NCBI GenBank assembly: GCA_023079485.1
Contig: CM041090.1
Span: 31,212,874 to 31,276,873 of the forward strand
Length of the DNA stretch: 64,000 bases
From: Archilochus colubris
Lineage: Eukaryota; Chordata; Aves; Apodiformes; Trochilidae
Reading direction: 5' to 3'
The position numbers and the translations under genes were made by a program. This document shows positions 52,301-64,000 of the stretch, piece after piece. The notes below the pieces were generated by a model. The model did not search any database, was not told the DNA's origin, and saw only the letters and a program-made list of their open reading frames with translations. Position 1 is the first letter of the stretch. Each line of letters opens with the position of its first letter.

Positions 52301-55149
52301 TGGAAAGACCAAGTGAGAGCAGTCAGATATTTAACACATTTTCCACATTAGTTTAATACCTCCTAAAATAATCTGTGCTTTACTTCTCACATTTTATTAT
52401 TTAGTTCAGTATTTGGCTTTCGCTTTTTTTTTTGCATTTTTTGCCGCGACAGACACCAGGCTTATTCATAAATTCCCCACCTTTCTCCTTTCAGATTTAA
52501 ATTTTCCAGGCTTGGTCTTTCTCCAGGAGCAAGCATGGGTTTTTTCAGGCTGGGAAACATGGGAAATTAAAAGAAATGCTAGGTTGGCTTAAAAAAATGA
52601 GAAGCATTGTAACCTCTCAACCCCCAACATTATAGTTAAAGTATCCAGGGATCAAACCCAATTTTTAAATTAGAGTAGGCCTCATCAAAGGAAGGTATTT
52701 GCAAGTATCGTAAGAATTAGGTCTGATTTGTTCAACTCCTGACTTCATAGGTAACTTCATGCTTTGGTGTTTCACTGAAGAGCTCTCCCAGGGACAAATC
52801 CTAATAATGGTTCTGGCAGGCAAGCTCTTGCCAACTTTGCTGTCACAGCTTAAGATGTATTTGTCCACTCTCCTCCATCTTTGCCCGTTTTTAAGACACT
52901 GACCCTCTATAGTGGGCTTAGACAAGGATGATGTAATGGTGGCAACTGAGGCATAGCTTTCTTATATTAGTTTTGAAGAGGAGTTACAGCTAAGACACCA
53001 GTCTGTGATTTTGCATGCCTTCCCTGCAGGCACTTGCCCAGCTCTGCTGGAGGCTCTGACCCTCAGCACAGGAGCACCAGGACACAGCTGGGAGAGGTAA
53101 CTTCAAAATCAGCTGCAGCTGTTTGCTCCATAAATACAAGAATAGTGAGCCCTTGATGCTCCAAATACTTACACATGTGTTCAACTTTGTGAGTATTTCC
53201 AGGAACTTCTGTGGGGCTTGAAGTTAAACTGGCCTGTAAATGCCTGCAGGATTGGGAGCCTATGATTGCACAGGGTCAAGGTAAGAAAGCTTTAATTCAT
53301 ACATGTTGGAGCAATATGTTTCTGCAGTAAAACTGCCCTGGAAGAAAAGTCCTCCAGTTTGGTTTAGGCCCTCTTCCCTTCCCACATATGTACTGAGATT
53401 AAGACCAGCCATATCCACATCTTCCTATCTTCTAGTATAGATAGAGACCATCTCCTGAGTCTGTGGGTGGCACCAGGAGGGACAGGTTAAGCACAATGCT
53501 CTGCACTTCTTTTCCTTGTACAGCCTCTCTGGCAAAGAACACAATCTAAGGCTGTTTCTCCCTAGAGCCCCATCAAGGTATTAGATCAGGATATCCCCAT
53601 GCTGTCACACGAGCAGATCTAGAAGCATCCCCTGACAAGGGCTGTCCCTGACAGAATGATGCCAACAGATCTTGATGCTGCCAAACCCCAGTGGCCATGG
53701 GACACCCTCAACCTCACTTGCCCAGCCCTGTACAGGCAACCCAAGGGATGGTTTTGGGAACGTGTAACTATCTGCATTTGCAGCTATTTTAGCTTCTTAG
53801 TCACTAGCCTGACATCCTGGATCAAATCCATGGCTAGCTGTGCTGCTGAGTAACCAGAGGAGTATTTAGAGACTTCTTTTCAGAGAGAAGGAAGGTGGAG
53901 CCAGCAGGGTCAGCCTTTGAGTGCTCAGGCTAAATGTCTAGGTAAAGCTGTCCCAAAATTTTCAGAGGTGCTGAGCACACTGAGCTCCTAATACACTTTA
54001 TGTAAAGTAAGCCTCTTTTTCTTTAAGGTGTTTGGAAGAAAAATGTCCCCCCAGGGCCATGATGGCTCACTTCCCTGAGGGGCTGAGTCTGGCCACAGGG
54101 TTGGGAAGAGCTTCCCATAGGTCTCCCTTTGCTTCCTCCTCTTCCCAACACTCACACCACCTCTAGATCAAAAACCCCAACATTTGTGAAGGGCTCAGGT
54201 GCTAAGGGTCTGCGTCAGGTAAGTTTCAGACCACCCCTGACTCTTCCAAGGAGAAAAAGTGTCAAACCACCCTCTGCCAGGTCTGCTATGGCCCTAACGC
54301 TGCCAGAGCTTTCTCTTGCACTTCATTAAGGTTCCTAATGAACACCGCAGTGTGCAGGGGTACTCTCTACTAACCCCACCAGTCTGGAAATCTCATACAA
54401 AGCAAATCCCACATAAACACCTCCTAAAATAATAAAATCTGTTGTTGGAGCAGCCACAAAAAACTTCACTAAGGCAGCATTAAAGTGATATAAGCAAGCA
54501 AAAGTCATGAAGTTACAGAGAAATCTGTGCTCACAATAACACAAAATACCATGGAACAGCTTTTAGTAGCAGTGCAGCAAAAACTGTTTCTCAAATACTG
54601 CAGTATAAACAGAAGGTAATTTTTTTTCCCCTTCCCCCTTAAACATATACACCCCACCTCCTGCCCTCTCTTCAGCAGTGAGTGTTTCTGCTTGGACCCT
54701 TGTTTAATTTGCAGACTGGGCAGGTACAGAGCAAGATCTCAGAGCATATCCCCCAGCTCCCCCTCCCTCTGCGCCCCCCCCAGGAAGTGCCCCAGCAGCG
54801 TGGCTCCAAGCACCAACCCCTCAGTACAGCAATTAGCCTGGTTCCCCAGTGCAGATTTGTGGCTTAGCTCTTAAAAGCTGTTTCATAAATATTCGATGGC
54901 CTTTCCGACAGGGTAATGTGCCTCTGTGACATTAAAGAGGAAACTCTGCGAAGGGGAGGGATGACAACAAATTTATCCACCAATAGCACACTCTTTTGGC
55001 ACAAAAGCACATTCTTATCTTTACATCCCATAATGAGAAGGCAGGGACGGGACTGTTGCTACAGCTCTCTGGGTGGGTAGATGTAGAGCGTAAGAGAAGG
55101 GTGGCTGTAATTTGCAAGATATTTTTTCCCTCTCTGCCTTTGCAAGCAG
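46346..55149. other. Gene-free intergenic DNA
   Basis: No supported exon or repeat of known family. Short simple tracts occur, for example a T run at about 47450 and a G run at 50200. The block at about 48250-48330 is AT-rich with TAATGAATAATT and CCTTAATTAAATC words. Open frames up to 142 codons are present on both strands without recognisable domains. Confidence 0.45.
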
Positions 55150-55243
55150 AAGGAGCCGTGCTTGTGTTCCTGCTGTGGTTTTCCTGAACCCCTGGTGAGG
55201 AGGACTTCTCTCACGATGTCAGACTGCGAGGGACTGCCTGTGG
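55150..55243 (+). other. Speculative short exon with start codon (MSDCEGLPV) and strong splice sites
   Basis: A pyrimidine-rich tract (TATTTTTTCCCTCTCTGCC) ends at a TGCAAGCAG acceptor. The segment after it holds an ATG at 55216 with A at -3, opens MSDCEGLPV and reaches a strong donor, TGTGG|GTAAGC, at 55243/55244, leaving one base of a split codon. A CCAAT sequence lies about 165 bases upstream of the acceptor. It could be an alternative 5' exon of a downstream plus-strand gene; by human synteny the candidate would be EML1. I do not recognise the peptide and splice-like motifs arise by chance. Confidence 0.22.
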
Positions 55244-58200
55244 GTAAGCGCCAGATTTATATTTACCCCGGTGTCCTGCCGACCAGTTCACATTCTCAGA
55301 TTGCAAAGTCACACACGAAGCCGCTTGCTTTCGAAGGGAGCTGGAGCCGTGGCAGGGTGGGAACAAACTCCCTCCAACCACTGCAGATCCTGGTGTGGTT
55401 CCTTATGAGCCTCTACCCTGAGGTAAAGGGCTGGCATGGGTAGCAACATCTGGATATTTTTCTAAAGGCGGAGGGCCTGGATAGCAGGAAGGGTTAGGTA
55501 ATTCAGGCAGATGGTCTGAAGTGTCTGTGTCAGAAAAAGGATGGTATTGACACGGGTAGTCTCGAGCTCGGGAAGGAAGAGTTTCTGGGGATGGGTCCTG
55601 CAGGATCAAGCACTCTGTGTAGATGTCCTGTTCCTGCCTTGATAAACCTTCCCAGATGGTAACGGACACAATAAGGGCAGATAAATGTAGTGGAAAGGGT
55701 TTATTTGCTGAAAGGAAGTAGACGTGTACTTTATTTTCAAAATGAATGCTTTATGTATTTTGTCTATACCTGGGAAAGGGTGCTTTACCAGCACATATGG
55801 CTGCATATGCCAAATTTCAGTGAGCAGGAGAGCACATCAGCAAGAAGCATGTTTCTCAGCTTCTTCTTTTAAACATCTGTAAGAGTAGTAAACACTCACT
55901 GGACTGGCTGCACGAAAGGGAACTCCTGTCAAAATGCTAGAGTAATTCTCTGCCAAGGTATTTTACTAATAAAGAAAACATCTTTTGATGTTTTCTTGAT
56001 GTTGATCTTTTGATGGCCATTGAAAACATCTTTTTTTTTTTTTTTTTCTTTTTTCCTTTCACAATGACAAGCTGCTCTTTTTTCTCTTATGTATATACAC
56101 ACACCCTCATTTAGAACTGGCCTGTGAAGGTTGTTTGTCAGAGATGAAGATTTGGGCAACAAAATGGGGCTGGAGAAGAAGTCTGCTGCAGTGTTTTTCC
56201 CCCCCCCCCCTTTTTCTTCTTCCATTTCACAAAAACAACCCTAAGTACAAAAATGCTCACTTAAAACCAGTGTGGAAAAATATAAATTATGCATGTGGTG
56301 CAGAGTGAACTGTATCATGCACAGTTCCCTGTGTCCTTACTCTTCTTGTCTTAAGAGAGGTGAAGATTAATATTTCCTACTTACCTTCTGAAAGGGCTGC
56401 TCTGTTAACCAGCAAAGCTTTCCTTCTTCAGGCTTTGATTTTAAGGGCCTGACCTCAGTTTGCTTGTTAAGCACTCTGAGTTGAGAGTGGGATATTTCAG
56501 GGTGACAGTGACAGGATTTAGCTGGCATCTGATATTAATGATGAAACTGATATTGAGTGTGCATGGCATGCTGTGTGCAGGAGTTACTGATATCTCAATT
56601 ACCTTTGCTGCTGAAAGGGCTTTGGAGCTTTCCTCTAGAAAAGCGTTCATAGATGCAGGGTTTGAAGGAAGGAAGCAGTTTGTTATGGGCAGGAATAGAA
56701 AGTAAGGAGAAGTAGTGTTTAGACATGGATGTGGATCAAAAATGTGCCAGCAAAAGGTTTGTTTCTCTCCCTGAATAACCTCCCCCATCTCACAGTGGAG
56801 CTGGCCCTGCCTCCAGCCCAGATCCTCAGCAGCAGGAGTCAGCCAGACTCCTTCACCCCATGCTGGAGACCAAGGACCAGTCACAGCCAGCGGGGCAACC
56901 CTCTGCACAGAACTGCCATAATTTTCTGCTTTGTGTATGTACAAGTGTGTGTGTATACATGCAGATATAAACACAGAACTAGCACTAGAGAGAGAAATGG
57001 TGGCACCACAATGCAGCCATTAAGCAACTTTACTGAACTGGTTGCTGACAGCTTGCTTTTCCTGTCATGTATTTAGAAATTAAATCATCCTTTTTGCTCT
57101 TATTGGCCTTTTACTAGCTAGTTCAGAGTTTAAAACTTTAGCAGTAAAAACTTCATTAAAAGGGCTGCAAAAAATCAGCATCAAACTTCCTAAAATAATG
57201 ATTAGCATCCACGAGTGCAGAAATACCACTTTGCTGAACCCAATGACCATTGTAAAGCTGGTGCTGTACTTTTAAAATACTTGGATTTGAATGTGGCCAG
57301 ATAGTATAGCTGCAAAAAGCTGTTTCAGTGACAGATTTCATTAGCACTGCAATGTGGCTAGAATCCAGAGCCCTGCTCATAACACAGACCGTTCAGACAT
57401 ATGCATGTGTCCCTGGACATACATGCACACAGCTATAAATAGGTTTATCCAACGCACAATATTAGTGTCAAGTGTATGTATTGCTTTACCAACCTCTCTG
57501 CAAAGGGTATGCCTCAGGAACAACCTGGAGAGCTGAAGTTTGCAGTTACAGTAAATTCATGCCAGCATTTTTAGCCTGCTTTCAGCCTACACAAGAATGT
57601 GGCAATAACAGCTGTGTAATTGTTCCCTTGGACAAGCAGCTCAGAGGGAACTGCTGAATACAATCTTTGAAATAAAGAGATGGATATTAATGAGTCAATA
57701 TATCAATTTTTCAACAAGAAGCTTTATTCAGTAAAAGTATCCTATTTCTACACTGGAACTTGTTATGCAATTTTTCAGGATGAAAGCATTGGGCTTTTTA
57801 AAATCTCTGTTTTATGTTCAATTCCAGCACAGTGCACACTTTCTCTGGTGCCAAATGGAAAATTAAATGTGTGATACAAACAAATTTTTGTATTGTCTTT
57901 TGAATGTAGCACAGAAGACATAAAAAAGGATTCTAGCTGTCAGATTGCAGATTAAATGTAAACAAGTATAGTAATTTTGGACTGAATTCATACCAAAAAG
58001 GGTCCTTGAAAGAGTTACTATCAAAAATGATCTATTAGTGAACAGAATTCTAAAATTTACACTATTAATTTCCCATTGTATATGAGGAGATAAAGAAGAA
58101 AGATCATTCATTTCAGGACAAATGCACTCTGATTTCTTTCTCATTAGTAATTATTGACATACTGATGCTATCCATTAGTGCCAGTTACATAGATTTACTG

Positions 58201-60298
58201 TCATTCCTACATGCAGATAAAAGAAAAGCACATCAATTATTTAAGTGCTTCCCCTTGTATGTATTATTCCTCTCTTGTAAGGAGACACAGTTCAGTCTCT
58301 GTACAACTAAACAGCTTTTAATGCACCCAGCATTTTGATTAGGAATATATGAGTCATGATGATTCTGGTTCTTAACACAGTGCTTTTGATTTCAGAAAAA
58401 CCTCTGAAGTCAAGCAAAAGTTCTTAAAGTGCCTCTTTTCTAATTTTATTATTTCTTATTTCAGCCACAGAAAGACTATACATGGCATGGGTAACTTTTT
58501 GTGGTTAAAATCACTGTTGCAATAATACAAAGTATTCAGCCATAATAGTTGAAGATTATATTCCTAAAGAAGCAGCAGCTATTCAGACACTGCTGAGTCT
58601 CATACGTACATATTTTGTTATTGATTACAACAGGGCTTAGACGGGAAGAAACAGAATTGATTGAGCTCATTCTGCATCAGGTGGCATGCAAATCTAACTG
58701 AATTGCTTAAAATTCCTCCCAAACATTTATTGGCCTTGTTTCAGTAAAGGAAGAAGGAAGACCTTTCATCTGAAGTATGTTCCTGACTCTTTAGCTAAAT
58801 ACTTCCTTTTAAAGCTAAAATTACACATTTCAAACATGTCTTTAAGACAGACTGGAGCCAATTTGCTAAAATTGGTGTTTTCAGAATCAGGCTATCCCAG
58901 AAAACTACAGGATTTCAATTTCCTGAAATTCAACATATACTGTCATGGGGAGTCCATTTAGCTCAGTCAGAGAGGCTGCTAGCAAGTGAGAACTTTTTCT
59001 CCCATGCTGGGTTGTATCTAAACAGCCACTGGGAACAAAATATGGCACAAACATATTTTTGTAACAAAAAATCATTAGGAATTATGTAGCACATGCATGA
59101 GCAGCACTCTTGTCAAATAAAATTGCCCCCTTTTCAAGTACTTATATTAGAATAGGACTATGCTTTACATTAACCTTTCACCACACTTGGTAAAAAATGT
59201 CTACCTTTTTGTAGATAATGCTGTTCTCCCCTTAGTGCTGCAGTACCAGTTTTGCTTTGAAGTCCAGAGCTCAGACCAAAGGTCTCAGACACTGATGGTG
59301 TCATGTGAGCAGTCCTGCTGAATACTGTTGTTTGCAGGGTGAGACCCCAAGTAAAAGGCAACGTACTGAAAATCACGCTGCAGAATTGCTGCACGGGCTG
59401 CATTTAGTGCTCTGGGATAGGCAGGGAAATGGCAAGGTTTTTCCAGCATATCAACCCAGCCACCTGCAGCAGGTTAGAAATGTACTAACATGTCAGAAAT
59501 GTACCAGCATGTCTTAAGCATCTCAAAGGAGTATATGGGATGAACAACAGCTCCTGACCCCACTGAGACCACTCAGCCCTTTGTGGAGTGGTGGCCTGGA
59601 TGCTCAGAGCTCCCCAGGAGTACCTCCCAGCCAGAGGAAGATGAGGCCAGGGTTCTGGGGCTCTCACACCTTCAGAGCTAGCTATCAAAACCTTGCACAG
59701 CGAGGCACCAGCAATTTTGTAGTCAGTACTCCTAGAAAGAAAAAAAATTATAAAAAATTTTCATATGTAGAAAAGAACGGGGATAAGCCTAAAAGACGAA
59801 TGCCTGTGCATGACTACAGCTGCGGCACTGTCACTGAAGCTGTACAGTCTTTCTTGGGATGCTGAATTTATATGGAAGTCTATTTAGGAGTTTGATTTGA
59901 AAATATACAAGTCTTGCTCTTGCCCAGCTTGATGTCATAGTCAGTATAAATCCTGAAGAAAGAAGCGTTTCCAAATGCCAGCCTTTGCTCCATTTAATGG
60001 GTTGTGCTCTTGATTTGTTGACTGGTGGGTCCAGGATCACTGGGGAAGGAGGCAGCACTCTGTACACCACTTTCCATAAAAGAGCATCCTATCCATGAAG
60101 CTGATTCATCTGGTTTGGCTGAAATCTCAGGGGATTTCCTGTAGCCTGCATGGCTCCCTCCTATTCTACCCTTCTTTTCCCAAGAGGTATCTGTTATGGT
60201 CATGAGTGTAGGGGAAGCCCTGTCCTGGTGAGGAACTGGGAAGTAATCCCTGCTGGCTCCTGCCCTCTGGCCACAGCAATTCTGCCTGATCCAGATCT
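55244..60298. other. Gene-free intergenic DNA (or intron of a downstream gene)
   Basis: No supported exon. Homopolymer tracts occur at 56031-56048 (T) and 56200-56211 (C), the latter running into T. The part at about 57680-58500 is AT-rich and unique-looking. Confidence 0.45.
56030..56060. repeat. Poly(T) tract
   Basis: A T run of about 18, then CTTTTTTCC. In the antisense direction this is an A run that yields lysine-rich spurious frames. Confidence 0.9.
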
Positions 60299-60480
60299 AT
60301 ATAGAATCATCTAGTTTGGAAAAGACCTTTAAGACCACCAAGTCCAACTGTAAACCTAGCACTGCCAAGACCACGGCTAAACCTAAGCACCACAACTACA
60401 TATCTTTTAAACATATTTAGGGATGGTGACTCCACCACTTCCCTAGGCAACCTGTTCCAGTGCCTGAAAACCCTTTAAGC
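60299..60480 (-). mobile_element. CR1 LINE 3' fragment (antisense)
   Basis: The plus strand begins TATAGAATCATCTAGTTTGG. It continues AAAAGACCTTTAAGACCACC, AAGTCCAACTGTAAACC, CCTAGCACTGCCAAGACCAC, then GGTGACTCCACCACTTCCCT and GGCAACCTGTTCCAGTGCC, breaking off near 60480. The ACTGCCAAG segment indicates a CR1 subfamily different from the copies at 10.3 and 29.8 kb. Confidence 0.9.
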
Positions 60481-61203
60481 AGAGGCTGTATGTGCATGGA
60501 GGCACAAACACCAACAGTAATGAAGCAATCATAATTTTTAAGGTTTTAAAGAATTTCTGGAACATGAGGATCAGGCAAACATGCAAGGCAAACCAAGTGA
60601 CTCAGGTGCTCTGGCAATCCACCTTTTGGAAGAAAAAGCCCAGAAGCAGATTTTCGCTGAGATACAGGGGTGGAAGCACACCTGGAAGCGCTCTCTGCCC
60701 ATGAGGCATTTCAAGACATCCCTTTGATTGAAATTTTCAGCCAATGATCTGTAAAGAGTTAAAATCACCTGTGTGCAGTGTTGGCCTAGTTCTGGTGAGG
60801 GCTGAGCCTTGGCTAAACATCTCTGTGCTGAGGAGAGATGATCAGGTTCACAGAGATTTTCAAAGCCATGAGGCTGCAGTGGCCCCACTGTAGTTTCTCT
60901 TTCACTTTTGTTGGCAAAAACAGTGCTTTTGTGTTTGTTACATATCTGAGGCCTCTCAAATCCATGAAGCAGGTGGTTCAGTGCTGGGAAACAATGGAAG
61001 AGGAGAGAGCAGGAGAGAGAACAGGAAGACTTGGAGCATTTCCCTGTTTGCCCTTGTGTAAAACGCCACAGATGGCAAAGCTGGTTCTTTGTTAGCAAGA
61101 GGAAAGAAGCTGCTCCCTGTTGCATCCAGGCTTGTTCTCAAGAGGGGTTTAGCCCAGCTCAGCCAAAAGTAGCACACCTGCACATAGCTGTGTAGTACAA
61201 GCC
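60481..61203. other. Gene-free spacer between a CR1 fragment and a solo LTR
   Basis: A 184-codon antisense open frame (60571-61125) lies here without recognisable domains or splice context. Nothing else supported. Confidence 0.45.
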
Positions 61204-61786
61204 TGTCCTGGTTTGACCCGGCAGGCAGATAAATACTGCAGAACAGCTTGCTCACTCTGCCCCACCTCCCTGTGGATTGAGGGGAGAATATCAGAGACTT
61301 GTGGGTTGAGATAAAAACAATTTAATAACGAAAATAAAATAAAAATAGTACTACTACTAGAATATACATATTAATAGAATATACAGACAAGTGATGCACA
61401 GTGTAACTGCTCACCATGTACTTACCAATGCCCAGCCTGTCTCTAACTACCCATCCTGGAGGAGACAATCCCTGAAACTACAGTTCCAGAGGAGAGAGTC
61501 TTCCTGGCCAACCCTTGCCCATATTCTGAGCACAACATTGCATGATATGGAATATGCACTGGCCAGTTTGGAACTTTGCTCGGACTGTGCTTCCTCCCAG
61601 CTCCTTGTGCACCTACATACTAGAAGAGCGTAGGAATTTGAAAAGTCCTTGACTTCTTAGCAACAACTAAAAACATCAGTGTATTATCAACATTCTTCTC
61701 ATACCAAATCCCATACTAGATCCAAACCACAGTTGCTATTCTAGCTGCTAAGAAGAAAATTAGCTCAATCCAGCCAAACCAGGACA
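61204..61786. mobile_element. Solo LTR of an avian endogenous retrovirus (583 bases)
   Basis: The element starts TGTCCTGGTTTG and ends CAAACCAGGACA, a perfect 12-base terminal inverted repeat with the retroviral TG...CA ends. It is flanked by AAGCC (61199-61203) and AAGCA (61787-61791), a five-base target duplication with one mismatch. No internal retroviral genes adjoin it, so it is a solo LTR left by recombination between two LTRs. The interior has an A-rich stretch (AATAACGAAAATAAAATAAA) near 61324. TGTCCTGGTTT ends are common in bird ERV LTRs; assignment to an ERVL-type family is from memory of the pattern. Confidence 0.85.
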
Positions 61787-64000
61787 AAGCACCATCCGCT
61801 ACTCAAAATTGTTTTTTAAAACTAGCTTCAAATTCTGCACCTTCTGGAAATAGGAAAAGACAAATTCTGCTGCCAACTCCTTTTAATCCTCTGACACTTT
61901 GCTTAGCAGTAAGCTCAGGCCTATAAGCCCCAGCCCTGCCCCCCTGGCCCAGTTGCCTGGCTGCTGGGCTGCAGTGATTTGGGTGGGCTGGGATTGGTGA
62001 CACTGAGTGGTGTGTATTCTGTGAGAGTCCATAAACTTAATTTTTGAAGTTCACTGCAAGCAGCATGAAAGTAACAAGACACAGGTGTCCTGTCCCTGTG
62101 GCTTGGAGTAGTGAGGTGGAAGCTGACTATGTTCCAGGAGTGCCCTGAGAAGAAGCATCTGTACTTAAAGTGTAGGAAGTGAGGTGTAACTAGGGTAAAC
62201 ATTTGGCAGGCAGGCAGAGGCTGTGCCTGCTCACTGTGTTTCTGCAGCAAACCATGGGTAGTGTGCTGTGCACTGCTGGGGCTGCGAATGGAAGGCATTA
62301 GAGCTTGCAGAGACATTAACACCCATTTTTGGAAGTCTAGGTTTGCAGAAATGTACTGAAAGTACTGGGAGTACTAGAGAGGACTTATTTTCTGGGTTTT
62401 TTGTTTGTTTGGTCTTGGTTTTTTTGTTGGGGTTTTTTTGTTTTATTTCAGGTTTGGTTTTTTTTGTTTTTGTTTTTGTTTTGGTTTGTTTTTTGTCTTT
62501 TGGGGTTTTTTTTGTTTTGTTTTGGAGGGGGAATGCTGAAGAGGGAGAGTGCTTTCAGACAGATATTAGAGACGGTTGAAGTCAGCATGAAATTTTGCAG
62601 CTGGGGTACTGGTTAAGGATCTAGTTAAGGAAATACAGAAGAGGCTAAATAGTTTGCAAGCATTCCCCCTCTACTGACAAGAGGATTTTGCTTATCCGTA
62701 GAAATATTTGGAAGCTGTAGTTTGTTCCAGACTCTGTGAGCAAGAGCATTTGCACAGGCTGTACATCGCATTTCTGAACAGTCTTACTCCATAATGTTTG
62801 CAGTAACTTAAGGCATGAAAGGAAAAACTGATGCATTTTTTCTTTTCCTCTCTTCTCCTCCATGCCTTACAATATCTGCAGCACTTCTAAAATGATCTGT
62901 TAAACCATCGGCATTTAGAAGCCATAATTGCATTTAACATTTTCTTCTTGCTGTCTGGAGCTCTTTCTTGCTATGGACCTGCTACACTGGGCAGTAAATT
63001 AGAGGCTGGGGCTCCCTTCCCTTATTCTGCCATTCAGACACCAAACTAAAGGCCCTCTTTGCCCTCCTACTAGCCTGGTGGAGGTGCCAGTCTCTCATCT
63101 ATGTGCCGAGTTGCTTTGCTCTCCCTGTCATTTCTTGCCTTACTATCTCTGCTCTGCTCCCTCACCATGCACTAATGATTTTCATAGCTAAATTTGTAGT
63201 ATCCAGGATTCCTTTAAATTTCAAACCTCCTCTAGAACTCACCTAAAAGACTGGCAAGATCCCCCAAATGTTTTCTTCCTTGTGACAAAGAAACTCCAGA
63301 ACAGAGGAATGGGCTTCTGAAAAACACCAAGAGCTGGGTGTGGACTTGTTGTTAGTGCCCAGGATCAGTTCCCTGAAGGAATCCTGGGTTTCGTGGAGCA
63401 GCTGAAGTCACCATTGAGTCAGCAGGGCACGTGGGACCTGGTCAGAGCTGCTGTTTGGTTCTGCACATGGTCTGTCAATCACAGAAATTGTGTTTGGAGG
63501 AAAAGCCTCTCTAAATAAGCCTTGCTCAGATAACTCCAAACGGCTCAGTAAACTGGCCCTTGAGGAGCCACAACAAATTCCCAAAAGATCTAGGAAATGC
63601 TAAATGGAGATGCTGTCTCTATCATAGATAACAGGGAGCATTTCAGAGAGGTGGGAATGGCTTGATCATCAGATACAGATCCTCCCCACTGCCCGGGCAG
63701 GATCCCCCAGCTCCCCATCACTGCTGTCAGCACTGTTAGTGTGCCTCATGTTTCCATCACTTCAGTGTTCCTTTGGAGACCAAGGGTTTTACCTACATCA
63801 TGTAGTGTGAGGGCATGAAATGAAGAGTTTGGAGAGATGTTTGAAAGGTTAAGTCCAAAATACCTTCATAAATCTGTAGACACTGCTTGCCAAGCTTGGT
63901 ATTTCACGTGGCTGTCATCTATTTTGCAGGTAAATATACTTACTTGCTGCCCACCCAGCACAGGTGCACAGTTACCCTTTGTGATGTGCTTTTTGTGGAG
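61787..64000. other. Gene-free DNA to the end of the window
   Basis: No supported exon. A T/G-rich low-complexity stretch is at 62395-62530. The rest is unique-looking sequence. Confidence 0.45.
62395..62530. repeat. T-rich (TTTTTG/TTTGTT) low-complexity sequence
   Basis: Repeated TTTTTG and TTTGTTTTTG words with few other bases. It is similar in character to the tracts at 9.93-10.0 and 37.3 kb, and creates a spurious hydrophobic open frame. Confidence 0.85.

Noticed and set aside
60571..61125. 184-codon antisense open frame
   Set aside because: No recognisable motif and no flanking splice signals or CpG island. Probably chance.
62268..62616. Hydrophobic Phe/Leu-rich open frames resembling a membrane protein
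   Set aside because: They come from the T/G-rich low-complexity tract. The same effect is seen at 9.9 and 37.3 kb.
17473..64000. EML1 canonical coding exons
   Set aside because: The coiled-coil and HELP/WD sequence expected of EML1 was not recognised anywhere on the plus strand. EML1 remains a prediction for DNA beyond the window.

Overview
This window is vertebrate, almost certainly avian, nuclear DNA. Its genes are split by GT-AG introns, with one very GC-rich CpG-island first exon. The dispersed repeats are chiefly CR1 LINE 3' fragments, the typical repeat of bird genomes, plus one solo LTR of an avian endogenous retrovirus type. No prokaryotic features, tRNA, rRNA or CRISPR array were seen.

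Layout: (1) 1-5102, plus strand: the last six coding exons of a cytochrome P450 of the CYP46A1 type (cholesterol 24-hydroxylase). They include the K-helix ExxR, the heme-binding loop and the stop codon; the 5' part of the gene lies outside the window. (2) 5103-10295: intergenic, no supported gene. (3) 10296-10622: an antisense CR1 fragment abutting a CpG island. (4) 10919-17472, plus strand: a complete seven-exon gene for a 456-residue secretory-pathway kinase of the PKDCC/VLK family. (5) 17473-64000: about 46 kb with no confident protein-coding exon. It holds CR1 fragments, one LTR, simple repeats, AT-rich blocks that may be conserved regulatory DNA, a possible orphan CpG island near 34.6-35.3 kb, and one speculative short 5' exon at 55150-55243.

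The most interesting point is the kinase's identity. In human, PKDCC lies beside EML4 (2p21) and CYP46A1 lies beside EML1 (14q32); EML1 and EML4 are paralogues. A PKDCC-family gene directly downstream of CYP46A1, in the same orientation, is therefore what one expects of a second PKDCC copy (ohnologue) from early vertebrate genome duplication, kept here and apparently absent from the mammalian locus. The model predicts EML1 downstream on the plus strand. The long desert could then hold EML1 5' exons and regulatory DNA, but EML1 itself is not visible in this window.

The two genes are not a functional operon. CYP46A1-type enzymes are ER-bound sterol hydroxylases, while VLK-type kinases work in the secretory pathway and extracellular matrix. 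Their adjacency is informative about genome history rather than pathway.
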